46,853 nt of DNA from a bacterium (GCA_021790255.1 JAJYIE010000006.1:1-46853); one strand, 5' to 3'. Shown: positions 1-8,637, counted from the first letter of the stretch. The notes: generated from the sequence alone by a model not told the origin. Translations and numbers: made by a program.

Positions 1-2
1 AT

Positions 3-143
3 TTACTTCTTTACCCGGAAGACTTTAAAAAAGAGCTTACTTCCTGGTTACTCTGGTACAATGAACAAAGACCACACCAGTCATTAAACTATCTGTCACC
101 TTACCGGTACTTAAAGAAAGGAGGGTTGTCTCAAAAGTACTGA
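3..143 (+). mobile_element. C-terminal end of an IS transposase (integrase-core type), cut by the window edge
   Basis: An open frame enters from the left edge and ends at TGA 141-143, giving about 46 residues. It contains YNEQRPHQSLNYLSPYRYL, the typical C-terminal end of DDE integrase-core transposases of the IS3/IS481 type (family knowledge). The catalytic part lies outside the window. A stretch that starts TGTC at 127 and ends GACA at 152 overlaps the stop and could be the right terminal repeat; this is inference, because the other end is not visible. Family assignment between IS3 and IS481 is uncertain. Confidence 0.75.
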
Positions 144-277
144 TCCAGGACATAAACTTGTCTACAGTATTCCAGATTGTTTATAATAAAGTTATAAAGT
201 TCAAGTGTGGTTTCTGCAATCCGACTGAGTGTTTTAGCTGCTGCCCTACTCCATCAATTATTATGTATCCATACAGC

Positions 278-370
278 AAAACAGGGGCTTGACCTTATCT
301 TGAATAACTAATACACTGATAAAAACAGGTACTTGACTTAGAGTTTTTTCGGGTATACTGGTTATATAAT
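278..370 (+). promoter_or_regulatory. Tandem promoters of recA built on a direct repeat
   Basis: The rest of the 144-371 gap shows no gene. Two imperfect copies of a 16-bp unit (AAAACAGGGGCTTGAC at 278-293 and AAAACAGGTACTTGAC at 322-337, 14 of 16 identical) each carry a -35 box. The first gives TTGACC-17-TACACT (289-317). The second has TTGACT at 333-338 with TATACT at 354-359 (short 15-nt spacer), and TATAAT at 365-370 lies 7 nt before the recA ATG. No Shine-Dalgarno precedes recA. I see no recognisable SOS (LexA) box. Confidence 0.55.
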
Positions 371-377
371 TTTGACG

Positions 378-1448
378 ATGGCAGATAATGGCGACGGTAA
401 AAAAGCAGCGATTTTAGCTGCCATGCAGCAGATTCAAAAGCAATACGGTACTGGTTCAATAATGAGGCTTGGCGAAAGAGCAGAAAAACTCTCCGTAGAA
501 ACTATTTCCACCGGTTCAATTGCTTTGGATTTAGCCTTAGGTGTCGGTGGTCTCCCCCGCGGCCGGATTATTGAAATCTACGGGCCGGAGGCTTCCGGGA
601 AAACAACCGTGGCTTTGCATGTTATCGCTGAGGCCCAAAAGCGGGGTGGAGTGGCAGCTTTTATTGATGCTGAGCATGCCCTGGACCCGCAGCGGGCACA
701 AAAGTTAGGTGTGAACTTGGATGACCTGTTGATTTCCCAGCCGGATACCGGTGAACAGGCGCTTGAAATTGCTGAAACTTTAATCCGCTCCGGTGGGGTT
801 GATGTATTAGTGATTGACTCAGTAGCTGCTTTGGTTCCTAAAGCAGAAATAGAAGGGGAAATGGGTGATGCCATGATGGGGATGCAGGCCCGCCTGATGT
901 CTCAGGCGCTGCGGAAGTTAACCGGAGCCATCTCCAACACTAATACCATTGCTATTTTTACCAACCAGCTTCGCCAAAAGATTGGAGTAATGTTTGGCAA
1001 CCCGGAAACAACCACCGGAGGCCTTGCATTGAAGTTTTATTCATCGGTCCGCCTGGATATCCGCAAAATTGAAAACATTAAGCAAGGGGATCTGGTAGTG
1101 GGATCCCGCCACCGGGTAAAAGTGGTTAAAAATAAAGTGGCGCCCCCATTTCGCATTGCTGAATTTGACATGGATGAAAGTGGCATTTCCCACGCCGGTG
1201 AGTTACTTGATGTTGGCATCGAACTGGGAATATTGACTAAATCTGGTGCATTTATCCGCTGGGGCGAAGAGATGCTGGGACAGGGCCGCCAGGCAGCAAT
1301 TGACAACCTAAAAGAAGATAAGAAAAAAGCTGAAAAACTAGAAAAAGAGATCCGGGAAGCATGGACCAAACAATCTTCCACCAAAGAAATCGTGGTGGGC
1401 AAGGAAGAGGAAGGTGCCGGAGTAGGAACTGTAGAAGAAGCGGGATAG
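378..1448 (+). CDS. recA: RecA recombinase
   Basis: RecA forms filaments on single-stranded DNA in the cytoplasm and drives ATP-dependent strand exchange in homologous recombination. The 356-residue product has the usual family length. Visible motifs are Walker A GPEASGKT (about 69-76), Walker B VLVIDS (143-148), the L1 region near EIEGEMGD (157-164), and L2 with [20 protein letters not shown] (196-215). The C-terminus is charged with acidic patches. I chose ATG 378 rather than the in-frame TTG six bases earlier, because it gives the usual MADN-type start and sits 7 nt after a TATAAT. recX follows after 96 nt, the classic arrangement. A dispersed repeat lies in that gap. Confidence 0.97.
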   Translation: MADNGDGKKAAILAAMQQIQKQYGTGSIMRLGERAEKLSVETISTGSIALDLALGVGGLPRGRIIEIYGPEASGKTTVALHVIAEAQKRGGVAAFIDAEHALDPQRAQKLGVNLDDLLISQPDTGEQALEIAETLIRSGGVDVLVIDSVAALVPKAEIEGEMGDAMMGMQARLMSQALRKLTGAISNTNTIAIFTNQLRQKIGVMFGNPETTTGGLALKFYSSVRLDIRKIENIKQGDLVVGSRHRVKVVKNKVAPPFRIAEFDMDESGISHAGELLDVGIELGILTKSGAFIRWGEEMLGQGRQAAIDNLKEDKKKAEKLEKEIREAWTKQSSTKEIVVGKEEEGAGVGTVEEAG

Positions 1449-1499
1449 TGCTTAAGTTATTGCTAAACCACAAGGTGGCGAAGCGATTTGAGTTTAATA

Positions 1500-1539
1500 G
1501 AGATTGCTTCAGTCACCTTTGGCTCCTTCGCAATGACGG
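1500..1539. repeat. Imperfect palindromic dispersed-type repeat between recA and recX
   Basis: The segment starts with AGATTGCTTC and ends with CCTTCGCAATGACGG, so ATTGC and GCAAT face each other. It closely resembles the ATTGCGAGGAGC...GAAGCAATCT type repeat known as a dispersed intergenic element in many unrelated bacterial genomes. That resemblance is from memory. Only one convincing copy is present in this window. It lies just before the recX start. Confidence 0.5.
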
Positions 1540-1544
1540 AATAA

Positions 1545-2207
1545 ATGCCAAAAGTTACCTCTGTAGAACATCAAAAAAAGAACCCTCACCGTTTTAATAT
1601 ATTCCTGGATGGTCAGTTTGCCTTTGGGGCGGATGAAGATTTGATAGTTGACTACTGTCTGCTGAGAGGCAAAACAATTTCTCAGGAAAATTTAAACAAA
1701 CTGCTTTTTGAGGCAGAAGCTGGTAAATTAATTGATCGGGTTTATAATTTATACTCAATTAGGGAACGGAGTGAAAAAGAAATTCGGGATTACTTCAAAC
1801 TTTTATCTTTCAAAAATAAAATTAAAGGTAAAGAAAAAATTTCTCCGGAGATTGTGGATCTGGTGGTAGAAAAATTAAGACGGAAAGGCGTAATCAATGA
1901 TTTAAGATTTGCCAAAGCTTGGGTGGAAAGCCGCAGAAAGAGCAAGCAAAAAGGGATGATGGCCATCAAGGCTGAACTATATCAGAAGGGCATTGACCGG
2001 GAGATAGTTGAAGAAGTAGTTGGCGGACAGAGCGCAGCGGGCAGTGAAGAAGAGCTGGCAAAACAGGCTTTAGAGAAAAAATTAAAGTCCTGGAAAAACA
2101 CGGATAAACCAACTCTCTATAAGAAAGCTATTGAGTTTCTACTACGACGTGGATTTGAATACGGAGTAGCAAAAAGCGTAGTCGGTGAACGCCTTAAATC
2201 TACTTGA
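1545..2207 (+). CDS. recX: RecX-family regulatory protein
   Basis: RecX binds RecA filaments and modulates their extension and ATPase activity. The 220-residue product is mostly helical and basic, as expected for three-helix RecX repeats. A recognisable family segment is YNLYSIRERSEKEIRDYF (about 67-84), followed by a repeat with KLRRKGVINDLRFAKAWVES. The length is within the family range. The ATG at 1545 has no clear Shine-Dalgarno. Its position right behind recA strongly supports the call. Its stop codon TGA (2205-2207) lies inside the -35 box of the next gene. Confidence 0.88.
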   Translation: MPKVTSVEHQKKNPHRFNIFLDGQFAFGADEDLIVDYCLLRGKTISQENLNKLLFEAEAGKLIDRVYNLYSIRERSEKEIRDYFKLLSFKNKIKGKEKISPEIVDLVVEKLRRKGVINDLRFAKAWVESRRKSKQKGMMAIKAELYQKGIDREIVEEVVGGQSAAGSEEELAKQALEKKLKSWKNTDKPTLYKKAIEFLLRRGFEYGVAKSVVGERLKST

Positions 2208-2231
2208 CATCCCCCTTGAAAGGCTTATACT
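2204..2231 (+). promoter_or_regulatory. Near-consensus promoter overlapping the recX stop codon
   Basis: TTGACA (2204-2209), a 16-nt spacer and TATACT (2226-2231) form a near-consensus sigma-70 type promoter. The recX stop TGA is embedded in the -35 hexamer. Transcription would start near 2238, about 17 nt before the ATG at 2255. This shows that the open frame reaching back to TTG 2204 should not be used as the gene start. Confidence 0.7.
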
Positions 2232-2254
2232 CTGATCTTGACCTGCCTCGACCA

Positions 2255-3295
2255 ATGACAAATACTGTAGAGAATCCAGTAGAGTGGGGTGATTTAGAGA
2301 TCCGAAAGACTGTTAGTCCTTTTATAAATCATCAGGTAAAAGGTGTTTTCCCGAAAAATTCAGCTTACATGAGAGGCGACTATAACCGGGTATATTGCAT
2401 TGAAGAGGGTTTTGGCGAACAAGGGCATGGCTTTTTTCAAAAAGCTAAAATGGTTACTCTGGAGCCTGATGGTGAATTTAAGAGCGGTATGGTAAGCCAA
2501 TATGTAGGAGATTGGAATTCCCGGTGGGAATTTTATCATGCCCGACTGGACGCAGCCAGCCCTTTGTCCGTTGTACGTTATGCGCCGACATTGCTGTTGA
2601 AGATGTATGAGGAAATAGAAAAGGAGTTACCCAGGCAGAAAGAACCTTTGCGGATCCAGCAGGCTTTGGAAGTGTTGTCCACACGGCCCGACGTATTAAG
2701 AAGCGTTGTTTCCATAAGCCATGACTCGCTTTTAGAGATGGGTGAGGATGATCCAGCTGCTTTTCCTCATGGGGATCAGGATTACGGAGAGATCGCCCTG
2801 CCGGCAATGGATGAGATGATTAAAGAAATGACTGGTCAGGTGCCAGCTAATGATCCGCTGGAAAAATACCGGCTGGCTTTTAATTTATTGACCCGGCGTC
2901 CGGTCTTGGAGGAAGAGCTTGGTGCGATGGCTGCATCTATGCGAGTCAGACCGATAGAAGGGGTTTTTAAGGAAGTCGTTGCGGAAGTTGTTGGCAAGGG
3001 ACTTTTTTTAACTACCCATAAAGACGATGAAAAGTTGCGCTGGTTTGGTACCCCGGTAGCTGGTGGTTACAATATAGTGCGACGCTCCGAAAATTTGCTC
3101 TTGTCTACAGGAACCCATAATATCTGGTCGTGGGGGATATCCGAAAAAGGGGATATTCGGGAGATTCAACAAGGAGACGGTTGCGTTAATTTCCAGCGTT
3201 GTCCGGAGCATTTATTGCAAATGGCACCACGTATCATGAACAACTTTATCCAGCGGATTGTTGGGGAACAGTTTCCCGATATTGAGAGGTACTAG
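2255..3295 (+). CDS. Hypothetical protein, family not recognised
   Basis: The 346-residue product matches no family I can name. It has no membrane segment, no signal peptide and no nucleotide-binding loop. Composition is that of a soluble globular protein, with charged helical stretches in the middle (for example YEEIEKELPRQKEP) and a C-terminal half rich in G, W and beta-type residues. The end, CVNFQRCPEHLLQMAPRIMN, holds the only closely spaced cysteine pair. ATG 2255 is chosen because the longer frame would begin inside the -35 box of its own promoter. It is flanked by recX and rny, but its own promoter argues that it is an independent unit. Confidence 0.8.
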   Translation: MTNTVENPVEWGDLEIRKTVSPFINHQVKGVFPKNSAYMRGDYNRVYCIEEGFGEQGHGFFQKAKMVTLEPDGEFKSGMVSQYVGDWNSRWEFYHARLDAASPLSVVRYAPTLLLKMYEEIEKELPRQKEPLRIQQALEVLSTRPDVLRSVVSISHDSLLEMGEDDPAAFPHGDQDYGEIALPAMDEMIKEMTGQVPANDPLEKYRLAFNLLTRRPVLEEELGAMAASMRVRPIEGVFKEVVAEVVGKGLFLTTHKDDEKLRWFGTPVAGGYNIVRRSENLLLSTGTHNIWSWGISEKGDIREIQQGDGCVNFQRCPEHLLQMAPRIMNNFIQRIVGEQFPDIERY

Positions 3296-3310
3296 GCAGT
3301 TTTCCCCGGT

Positions 3311-3429
3311 TTGATTTTTTATAGTAAATTAAGTAAACTATTAGACAGTCCAAAAGAATCTGGGGATTTTATGAAGACAGATTTTCAAAAAATCGCAGTC
3401 AAGTAATTTCTTCTCCCCGAAGCATCGGG
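3311..3429 (+). promoter_or_regulatory. Putative rny promoter and leader hairpin
   Basis: TTGATT (3311-3316), a 17-nt spacer and TAAACT (3334-3339) form a plausible promoter, leaving a leader of roughly 100 nt before rny. A small perfect hairpin, CCCGA-AGCA-TCGGG (3416-3429), sits 23 nt before the start codon. Whether the hairpin has a function, such as self-regulation by the ribonuclease, cannot be told from sequence. Confidence 0.4.
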
Positions 3430-3452
3430 AAAATTTCTTTTGGGCCGAAATT

Positions 3453-4787
3453 ATGCAAAAAACTTTTGGTTTAACAACTAACCCCGATGACGATCGTCCC
3501 GCCGCGGATTTTTCCCACCGTGAAGCAGAGCTTGCCAAACGGGAAGGGATTTTGGAGGAGCGCGAGCGGGTTTTAGCAGAAAAAATGCAAGCGACTGACG
3601 AGAAATCAGAGAACCTGGAAAAAATCCGCAAAGACCTGATAGCCAAACTGGAAAAATCAGCTAGGATGTCGGCGGAAGAAGCCCAAAAAGTCTTGCTGGA
3701 AAATGTCGAGAAAGACCTGGCGGCGGAAATTTCCAAAAAGATTAAGGAAGCGGAAGACGAAGTGAAGCTGCATTCGGAAGAAAAAGCCCGGGAAATTTTA
3801 TCGGAAGCGATGTTGCACGGGGTAACTGATTATGTCGCCGAATTCACCACTTCGCAAGTTGAGCTTCCTGATGAGCAGATGAAGGGCCGGATTATCGGCA
3901 AAGAGGGCCGCAACGTCCGGACTTTTGAAAACGCTACCGGGGTGGATGTCTTGATGGATGAAACTCCCGGAGTCCTGATTCTTTCCTCTTTTGATCCAGT
4001 CCGCCGGGAGATTGCTCGCCTCTCTTTGGAGCGGCTGATTAAGGATGGCCGGATTCAACCCCAACGGATTGAGGAGATAGTCGATTCCACAAAAAATGAT
4101 GTGGAAAGATGGATGATGCAGGCCGGTGAACAACTTTGTCATGATGCCAACGTTTATAACCTTCCGCCTGAGCTGGTGGCTATGCTGGGAAGGTTTAAAT
4201 ACCGTTACTCATACGGCCAAAATATGCTCCAACATACTCTGGAAGAAACCAGGATTGGTGTAGCTTTAGCTAAAATGTTGGGTGCCAACGTCAACATAGT
4301 CCGGCTGGCCTGTTTACTGCATGATATCGGCAAAGTTGCTACTGAAGATGAAGGGACGCATATTGAAAAAGGTGTCCAAATCGCTAAGAAATTTGGTATG
4401 CCGGGAGGGGTTGTCAATGCCGTTGCCGAGCATCACGAAGATAAGCCGTTTTCATCCGTTGAGTCAATTTTAGTCTATATCGCCGACGCTATTTCAGGGG
4501 CCCGTCCGGGAGCCCGCCGGGAAGATGTGGAGGATTACATTAAACGGATCGAGGACATTGAAAAAATTGCCACATCTTTTGACGGTGTGGATAAAGCTTT
4601 TGCTGTTTCTGCGGGCCGGGAAGTTAGGGTAATTGTTATCCCCGACAAAGTTTCCGATGATGAGCTGCCCAAACTGACCCACGAAATCGCCGAGAAGATT
4701 TCTCAAGAGGTTGTGGTCCCAGGACAGGTTAAAGTAACGGCGATCCGGGAAGTGCGAGCGACCGACTTTGCTCTCAGCGCCCAATGA
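3453..4787 (+). CDS. rny: Ribonuclease Y without its N-terminal membrane anchor
   Basis: RNase Y is an endoribonuclease that starts mRNA decay. The 444-residue product has a charged N-terminal coiled coil (about 20-125), a KH domain with GRIIGKEGRN (145-154), and an HD domain with H261 in LQHTLEE and the HD pair in LLHDIGKV (288-295), followed by the conserved C-terminal region ending in AIREVRATDFA. Typical RNase Y is about 520 residues and begins with a transmembrane helix; here no hydrophobic segment exists before the coiled coil. The frame is open back to a stop near 3372, but it has no start codon there and encodes nothing hydrophobic. The enzyme may therefore be cytosolic (inference). 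Confidence 0.93.
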   Translation: MQKTFGLTTNPDDDRPAADFSHREAELAKREGILEERERVLAEKMQATDEKSENLEKIRKDLIAKLEKSARMSAEEAQKVLLENVEKDLAAEISKKIKEAEDEVKLHSEEKAREILSEAMLHGVTDYVAEFTTSQVELPDEQMKGRIIGKEGRNVRTFENATGVDVLMDETPGVLILSSFDPVRREIARLSLERLIKDGRIQPQRIEEIVDSTKNDVERWMMQAGEQLCHDANVYNLPPELVAMLGRFKYRYSYGQNMLQHTLEETRIGVALAKMLGANVNIVRLACLLHDIGKVATEDEGTHIEKGVQIAKKFGMPGGVVNAVAEHHEDKPFSSVESILVYIADAISGARPGARREDVEDYIKRIEDIEKIATSFDGVDKAFAVSAGREVRVIVIPDKVSDDELPKLTHEIAEKISQEVVVPGQVKVTAIREVRATDFALSAQ

Positions 4788-4796
4788 TCTGCATCC

Positions 4797-6692
4797 TTGG
4801 CAACGCCCGCCCTTTGTGCTAAAAAGAGAGCGTTGAGAAACTCTCGGCAAGTTTTTATTTCTGAAGCTGCATTTTCTTTAATCATTCTTCTAGGAGTCAC
4901 TCTTTGGGGAATTGCCGTTATTTTAGCCCATCCTGCCCATGCCATTGTTTCCTGGGATGAAGGTTTTCATGGCGGAGCTGCCCTTTTTGTTACTCAGGTT
5001 TTGCGCCACCACTTTGATTTTTACCCTTATACTTATATTTTGAGTGATTTTATTAACGGGGTCATCTGGTATCCGCCTTTGTGGCTGATAGTTTCCGGAA
5101 TATTGGGAGCATTAGAAGGCCCGTCTGTAGAAGTATACCGGTTTTCAACGCTTTTGTTCGGTGTAACAACGCTTGTTCTAGTAGCCTTTTTTAGCAGGAG
5201 CATTGGTGGGAAAAAAGCGGGATTTTTTGCAGCTTTGGTTTTGGCGGTGAACCCGGTGTTTATTATTTACAGTCACCTGATGATGCGGGAGGTACCGCTT
5301 CTTTTTGGGGTTTCTTTGGCCCTTCTTTTTTATTTTCGCTATCTGATCCGACCGAAGGTCAACAGATTTGACCTGGTGGTTACTACTTTGGCTTTTGCTG
5401 TTGCCGCCTTGAGTAAGATTATGGCAGTGGCAATTATTCCGGCCACAATCACAATCTTTGGCATATTTTTGTTTACATTTTACCGAGCAACATTGGTTTG
5501 GCAAAGGTTTTATTCCCGTCCCACCGCTTTCTTTCTTGGTGCGATGCTAATTTCATTTTTAAGCTACCGCTATCTGGTTTTAAAAACCCTTAATGCCGAC
5601 ATGATCCAATTTTTCTTAGGACAATCATCCAGTTTGGGCGGGGAGAAAAATTTGCTGATTTTAACTCTGCACAACTTTATCTCAGGGTGGGATTATTATC
5701 TGCAGATATTTTCACAGATGCCGCTTTTTTCGCTGGTCTGGTTGGTTTCTTTAGCCAGCCTGGTTATTTTCCAGAGAAAACCAATTTCTTTTTATCTTTT
5801 GATTTGGGTAATTGTTACCTATTTAGCTTTTACAGTAGTTCGTCCCCTGGCTTACCAATATATTATGTCAATTTATGCTCCGCTGTCGGTGGCCACAGGG
5901 CTTTTGTGGGCCGGCTGGCTGGACAAAAAAGTGTCAGTCCGCCGGAGCCTAATTTTTTGCTTGGTGTTTGTTGCAGCGATCATTTTAGGACTAAGCTCCT
6001 TTGATAAAACGGCCTCAATTATCTGGTGGAAAACGATAACAAACCAGGACCAGGTGGCGGCAGAGGTGGTACAAAATGCTCATGAGGGAGATCGGGTAGT
6101 GGTCAGCGGGGACGGAAACATTTTCCTTCTCCACCTGCTCGGCGAGAGCAAGAAAATTCAGACAATCAACGGCGCTGCAAAGGTTTGTTCTCAAACTTTG
6201 GAAGATAGCGCGGAGTGGGCAATTGCTGATTTTGGTCCGCAGGATCCTATTGGTTTGACAAAGTTTGATTTGACAACCTGGCAAAAATTTGCCGGCAACT
6301 CAAACGACACCGGGGCGACAACAATTTATCATAATCCTGAGGCGGGCAATAAGGTGATGCTGACAGGGAGTAAGCTGGATACCCTAACTTGTTCACGGCT
6401 TCTTCGCCCGGGAAAAAATAAAATAACTTTTTGGGCTACGGCAAACATGAAAAATGGCGGGTTGGCAAATTCTCCTGCAGTTTTATCTTTGAGGACTAAA
6501 ATATTTAAGCCGTTAGCAGAAACGGTAGTCGGCCCCGCGGCAATAAATAACTCCCTCGGTAAACAGAGGAGTTATTCTATGATTTTTAACCAGCAGAAAA
6601 TTGATCAGCCGGCATTTTTTCTTTTCTTTCCTCCGCAGGGGGTAAATTTGGACGTAGAGAAGATAGAAATAGATTATCTTGGGAATAAATGA
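4797..6692 (+). CDS. GT39/ArnT-like integral membrane glycosyltransferase
   Basis: The 631-residue product has an N-terminal helix (about 23-45) followed by WDEGFHGG (53-60). Its acidic pair matches the DE motif in the first outer loop of dolichyl-/undecaprenyl-phosphate-mannose type GT-C transferases. Some ten hydrophobic helices follow to about residue 400, then a soluble C-terminal domain of about 220 residues, probably outside the membrane. Such enzymes use lipid-linked sugars to modify proteins or envelope glycans; donor and acceptor are unknown here. The start is uncertain: TTG 4797 is the longest option and TTG 4833 is an alternative. It begins 9 nt after rny, so co-transcription is likely. 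Confidence 0.8.
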   Translation: MATPALCAKKRALRNSRQVFISEAAFSLIILLGVTLWGIAVILAHPAHAIVSWDEGFHGGAALFVTQVLRHHFDFYPYTYILSDFINGVIWYPPLWLIVSGILGALEGPSVEVYRFSTLLFGVTTLVLVAFFSRSIGGKKAGFFAALVLAVNPVFIIYSHLMMREVPLLFGVSLALLFYFRYLIRPKVNRFDLVVTTLAFAVAALSKIMAVAIIPATITIFGIFLFTFYRATLVWQRFYSRPTAFFLGAMLISFLSYRYLVLKTLNADMIQFFLGQSSSLGGEKNLLILTLHNFISGWDYYLQIFSQMPLFSLVWLVSLASLVIFQRKPISFYLLIWVIVTYLAFTVVRPLAYQYIMSIYAPLSVATGLLWAGWLDKKVSVRRSLIFCLVFVAAIILGLSSFDKTASIIWWKTITNQDQVAAEVVQNAHEGDRVVVSGDGNIFLLHLLGESKKIQTINGAAKVCSQTLEDSAEWAIADFGPQDPIGLTKFDLTTWQKFAGNSNDTGATTIYHNPEAGNKVMLTGSKLDTLTCSRLLRPGKNKITFWATANMKNGGLANSPAVLSLRTKIFKPLAETVVGPAAINNSLGKQRSYSMIFNQQKIDQPAFFLFFPPQGVNLDVEKIEIDYLGNK

Positions 6693-6696
6693 GTGC

Positions 6697-6725
6697 TTTA
6701 CAAAGCATCGTCTATTTGCTAAATT
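6697..6725 (+). promoter_or_regulatory. Promoter of the HU gene, predicted leaderless transcript
   Basis: TTTACA (6697-6702), a 17-nt spacer and TAAATT (6720-6725) are followed by ATG 6733 after 7 nt. Transcription would begin at or next to the A of that ATG. No Shine-Dalgarno is present. Confidence 0.6.
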
Positions 6726-6732
6726 AATGAAC

Positions 6733-7005
6733 ATGACTAAGAATCAGCTTGTGGAAAAAGTTGCCAAAAAGTCCTCGCTGACCAAAAGAGCAGCAGCTGA
6801 TGCGGTAAATTCTACATTTAATTTGATAAGTGACTCCTTAATCCGCGGAGAAAAAGTGGTTGTAACAGGTTTTGGTACTTTTCTGGTTCGTTCCCGTGCA
6901 GCGCGCCGTGGTAGGAATCCGCAAACCGGACAGGCGATTCAAATTCCCCAGAAAAAAACGCCCGGTTTTGCCGCCGGCAAGACTCTCAAGAGGAAAATAA
7001 AGTAA
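6733..7005 (+). CDS. hup: HU-family DNA-binding protein
   Basis: HU is a small dimeric nucleoid protein that bends DNA. From ATG 6733 the product is 90 residues, exactly the usual HU length. It shows the family N-terminus MTKNQLVEKVAKKSSLTKRA, the core GEKVVVTGFGTFLVR, the arm with R-x-GRNPQTG, and the C-terminal PGFAAGKTLKRKIK. An upstream in-frame ATG at 6679 lies before the promoter and ATG 6727 lies 1 nt behind the -10 box, so 6733 is preferred. The protein would be an abundant chromosome organiser in this small genome. Confidence 0.96.
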   Translation: MTKNQLVEKVAKKSSLTKRAAADAVNSTFNLISDSLIRGEKVVVTGFGTFLVRSRAARRGRNPQTGQAIQIPQKKTPGFAAGKTLKRKIK

Positions 7006-7021
7006 CTTCGCTTTCTGCAAG

Positions 7022-7051
7022 TTGATATTCCGGGTTTAATACCATTACACT
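7022..7051 (+). promoter_or_regulatory. Promoter of the ABC-2 transporter operon, predicted leaderless
   Basis: TTGATA (7022-7027), an 18-nt spacer and TACACT (7046-7051) lie 6 nt before ATG 7058. The predicted transcription start coincides with the start codon. Confidence 0.6.
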
Positions 7052-7057
7052 TTGCTT

Positions 7058-7855
7058 ATGGGAAAGTATTGGGCGTATTTTAAGTTATCTCTGCAGACAA
7101 TCCTTGAATACCGGGGAGATATGGTTATTTATACCCTCAATAACGGGGCAATGCCTTTGGTGGGTTTGTTAATTTGGTTGGCAGCAGCAAGCGGAGGAGC
7201 GAAACTGGCAATAGCTGCTCCGGATCTGATCGTTTATTTCCTGCTGGCTGCTTGGGTTAATATCGTCGTTTTTAGCTGGGGATCGTGGTACGTTTATGAA
7301 ATTATCGATAAAGGAGATTTTTATAAATATCTTATAAAACCATTCTCGCTGGCCTGGGGGTTTGCTGCTGAAAACGGTGCGCAGCAGGTATTAAAGACAG
7401 TGGTAATCTCGGCGGTAATTTTAATTATTGCAGTGGTACTGTCACGTTCTTACCCGCTTCATTTAAGGGTTACTCCGCTTTCGCTATTGCTTTTTTTGCC
7501 AAGCCTGGTGATGACAGGCCTGATCGTTTTTTATATTGAACTATGTTTAGGTTTAACTGCATTTTGGGTTTATGATATCGATTTTTTAACCAATACCTAT
7601 AATATGCTCAACCAGTTGTTGTCAGGAAGGTTGATCCCACTGGTTTTTTTACCCGCGGGTTTAGCCAGTGCCTCAACGTTTATGCCTTTCCGTTATACTC
7701 TTTCTTTTCCGATCGAAGTCCTGCTTAATAAAGTTGGCGGATATGAGGAGTTGCTTGGTTTTATGATCCAGATAATTTGGCTGGGTGCAACATTCGTTTT
7801 GTACAGACTGCTTTATCAGCAAGGAGCTAAAAATTACCAGGGGTTTGGCGGATGA
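7058..7855 (+). CDS. ABC-2 family transporter permease (pair A, first subunit)
   Basis: This is a 265-residue membrane protein with about six hydrophobic helices, of the ABC-2 export permease type with an N-terminal YFKLSLQTILEYRGDM segment. This subfamily (COG4587-like, from memory) always occurs beside a second permease and an ATPase. The substrate is unknown. ATG 7058 is used because the TTG six bases earlier directly abuts the -10 box. The stop overlaps the start of the next permease by 4 nt (ATGA), so the two are translationally coupled and likely form a heterodimer. Confidence 0.88.
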   Translation: MGKYWAYFKLSLQTILEYRGDMVIYTLNNGAMPLVGLLIWLAAASGGAKLAIAAPDLIVYFLLAAWVNIVVFSWGSWYVYEIIDKGDFYKYLIKPFSLAWGFAAENGAQQVLKTVVISAVILIIAVVLSRSYPLHLRVTPLSLLLFLPSLVMTGLIVFYIELCLGLTAFWVYDIDFLTNTYNMLNQLLSGRLIPLVFLPAGLASASTFMPFRYTLSFPIEVLLNKVGGYEELLGFMIQIIWLGATFVLYRLLYQQGAKNYQGFGG

Positions 7856-8637
7856 AATATTACCTTAGAATATTTTTGGCGTTGATAAATACTGCTTCCA
7901 AAAGGTATTTAGAATATAGATGGAATACTTTCGGAAATCTTGTCACCTCCACCCTCTCCCTCATTTTAGTTATTTTTTTCGTGGATATTATTTTCTCTCA
8001 AACTAATAATATTGCCGGATGGACAAAACCTGAAGTGTTATTTTTTGTCGGCACTTTTCGGGTTTTCAGTTCTCTGCTCTCGTTTTTGTATCTGCGCAGC
8101 ATTAATTTTATCCCTAAATATATTCAACGGGGAGATTTGGATATGTTTCTGGTTAAGCCGGTCAATGTTCAATTTTACGTAAGCCTCTGCTTTACCAGAG
8201 TATATGAAATTATTAATCTTTTGCCGGGAATAGTACTGATAGGTTACGCCTTGCAGAGTCTTGGTGGTGTTTCTTGGGAGGGATGGCTACTGCTTTTGGG
8301 AGGAGTTATTTGCGGACTACTAATTTTCTATGGACTGTATTTTATGTGTGCAACTCTGGCTTTTTGGTTTGTACAATTTAACTCTTTAACCAGTATTTAC
8401 TTTGTGGCTAATTCTTTCCTATGTTTCCCGACTGATGTATTCGGCAAAAATGGTTCGCTCGTTTTTACTTACCTGATTCCTCTGGGTTTTATTGTTACAG
8501 TACCGGTAAGAATCTTTTTGGCAAAAGATCCACCCTTATTTCTTATTTTGTCCGTCTTTTTCGCTGCGCTTTCTTTGTGGCTATCTGTAAAATTTTGGAA
8601 TTATGCCCTGAAACACTATACTTCGGCCAGTTCCTAG
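7852..8637 (+). CDS. ABC-2 family transporter permease (pair A, second subunit)
   Basis: This is a 261-residue permease with about six helices, of the COG3694-like kind that partners with the preceding type. Family-like features are the N-terminal amphipathic segment with KRYLEYRWNTFGNL, IQRGDLDMFLVKPV at about 84-97, and the C-terminal KFWNYALKHYTSASS. That C-terminus is nearly the same as in the gene ending at 11555 (KFWSYALKQYSSASS), so the two second subunits are paralogues. It overlaps the previous gene by 4 nt and is followed by the ATPase after 14 nt. Confidence 0.88.
   Translation: MKYYLRIFLALINTASKRYLEYRWNTFGNLVTSTLSLILVIFFVDIIFSQTNNIAGWTKPEVLFFVGTFRVFSSLLSFLYLRSINFIPKYIQRGDLDMFLVKPVNVQFYVSLCFTRVYEIINLLPGIVLIGYALQSLGGVSWEGWLLLLGGVICGLLIFYGLYFMCATLAFWFVQFNSLTSIYFVANSFLCFPTDVFGKNGSLVFTYLIPLGFIVTVPVRIFLAKDPPLFLILSVFFAALSLWLSVKFWNYALKHYTSASS

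Noticed and set aside
278-377. SOS/LexA box upstream of recA
   Set aside because: No CTG-N10-CAG or GAAC-N4-GTTC type palindrome could be found.
2204-2254. N-terminal extension of the 2255-3295 gene to TTG 2204
   Set aside because: These bases form a near-consensus promoter (TTGACA-16-TATACT), so they are not translated as part of this gene.
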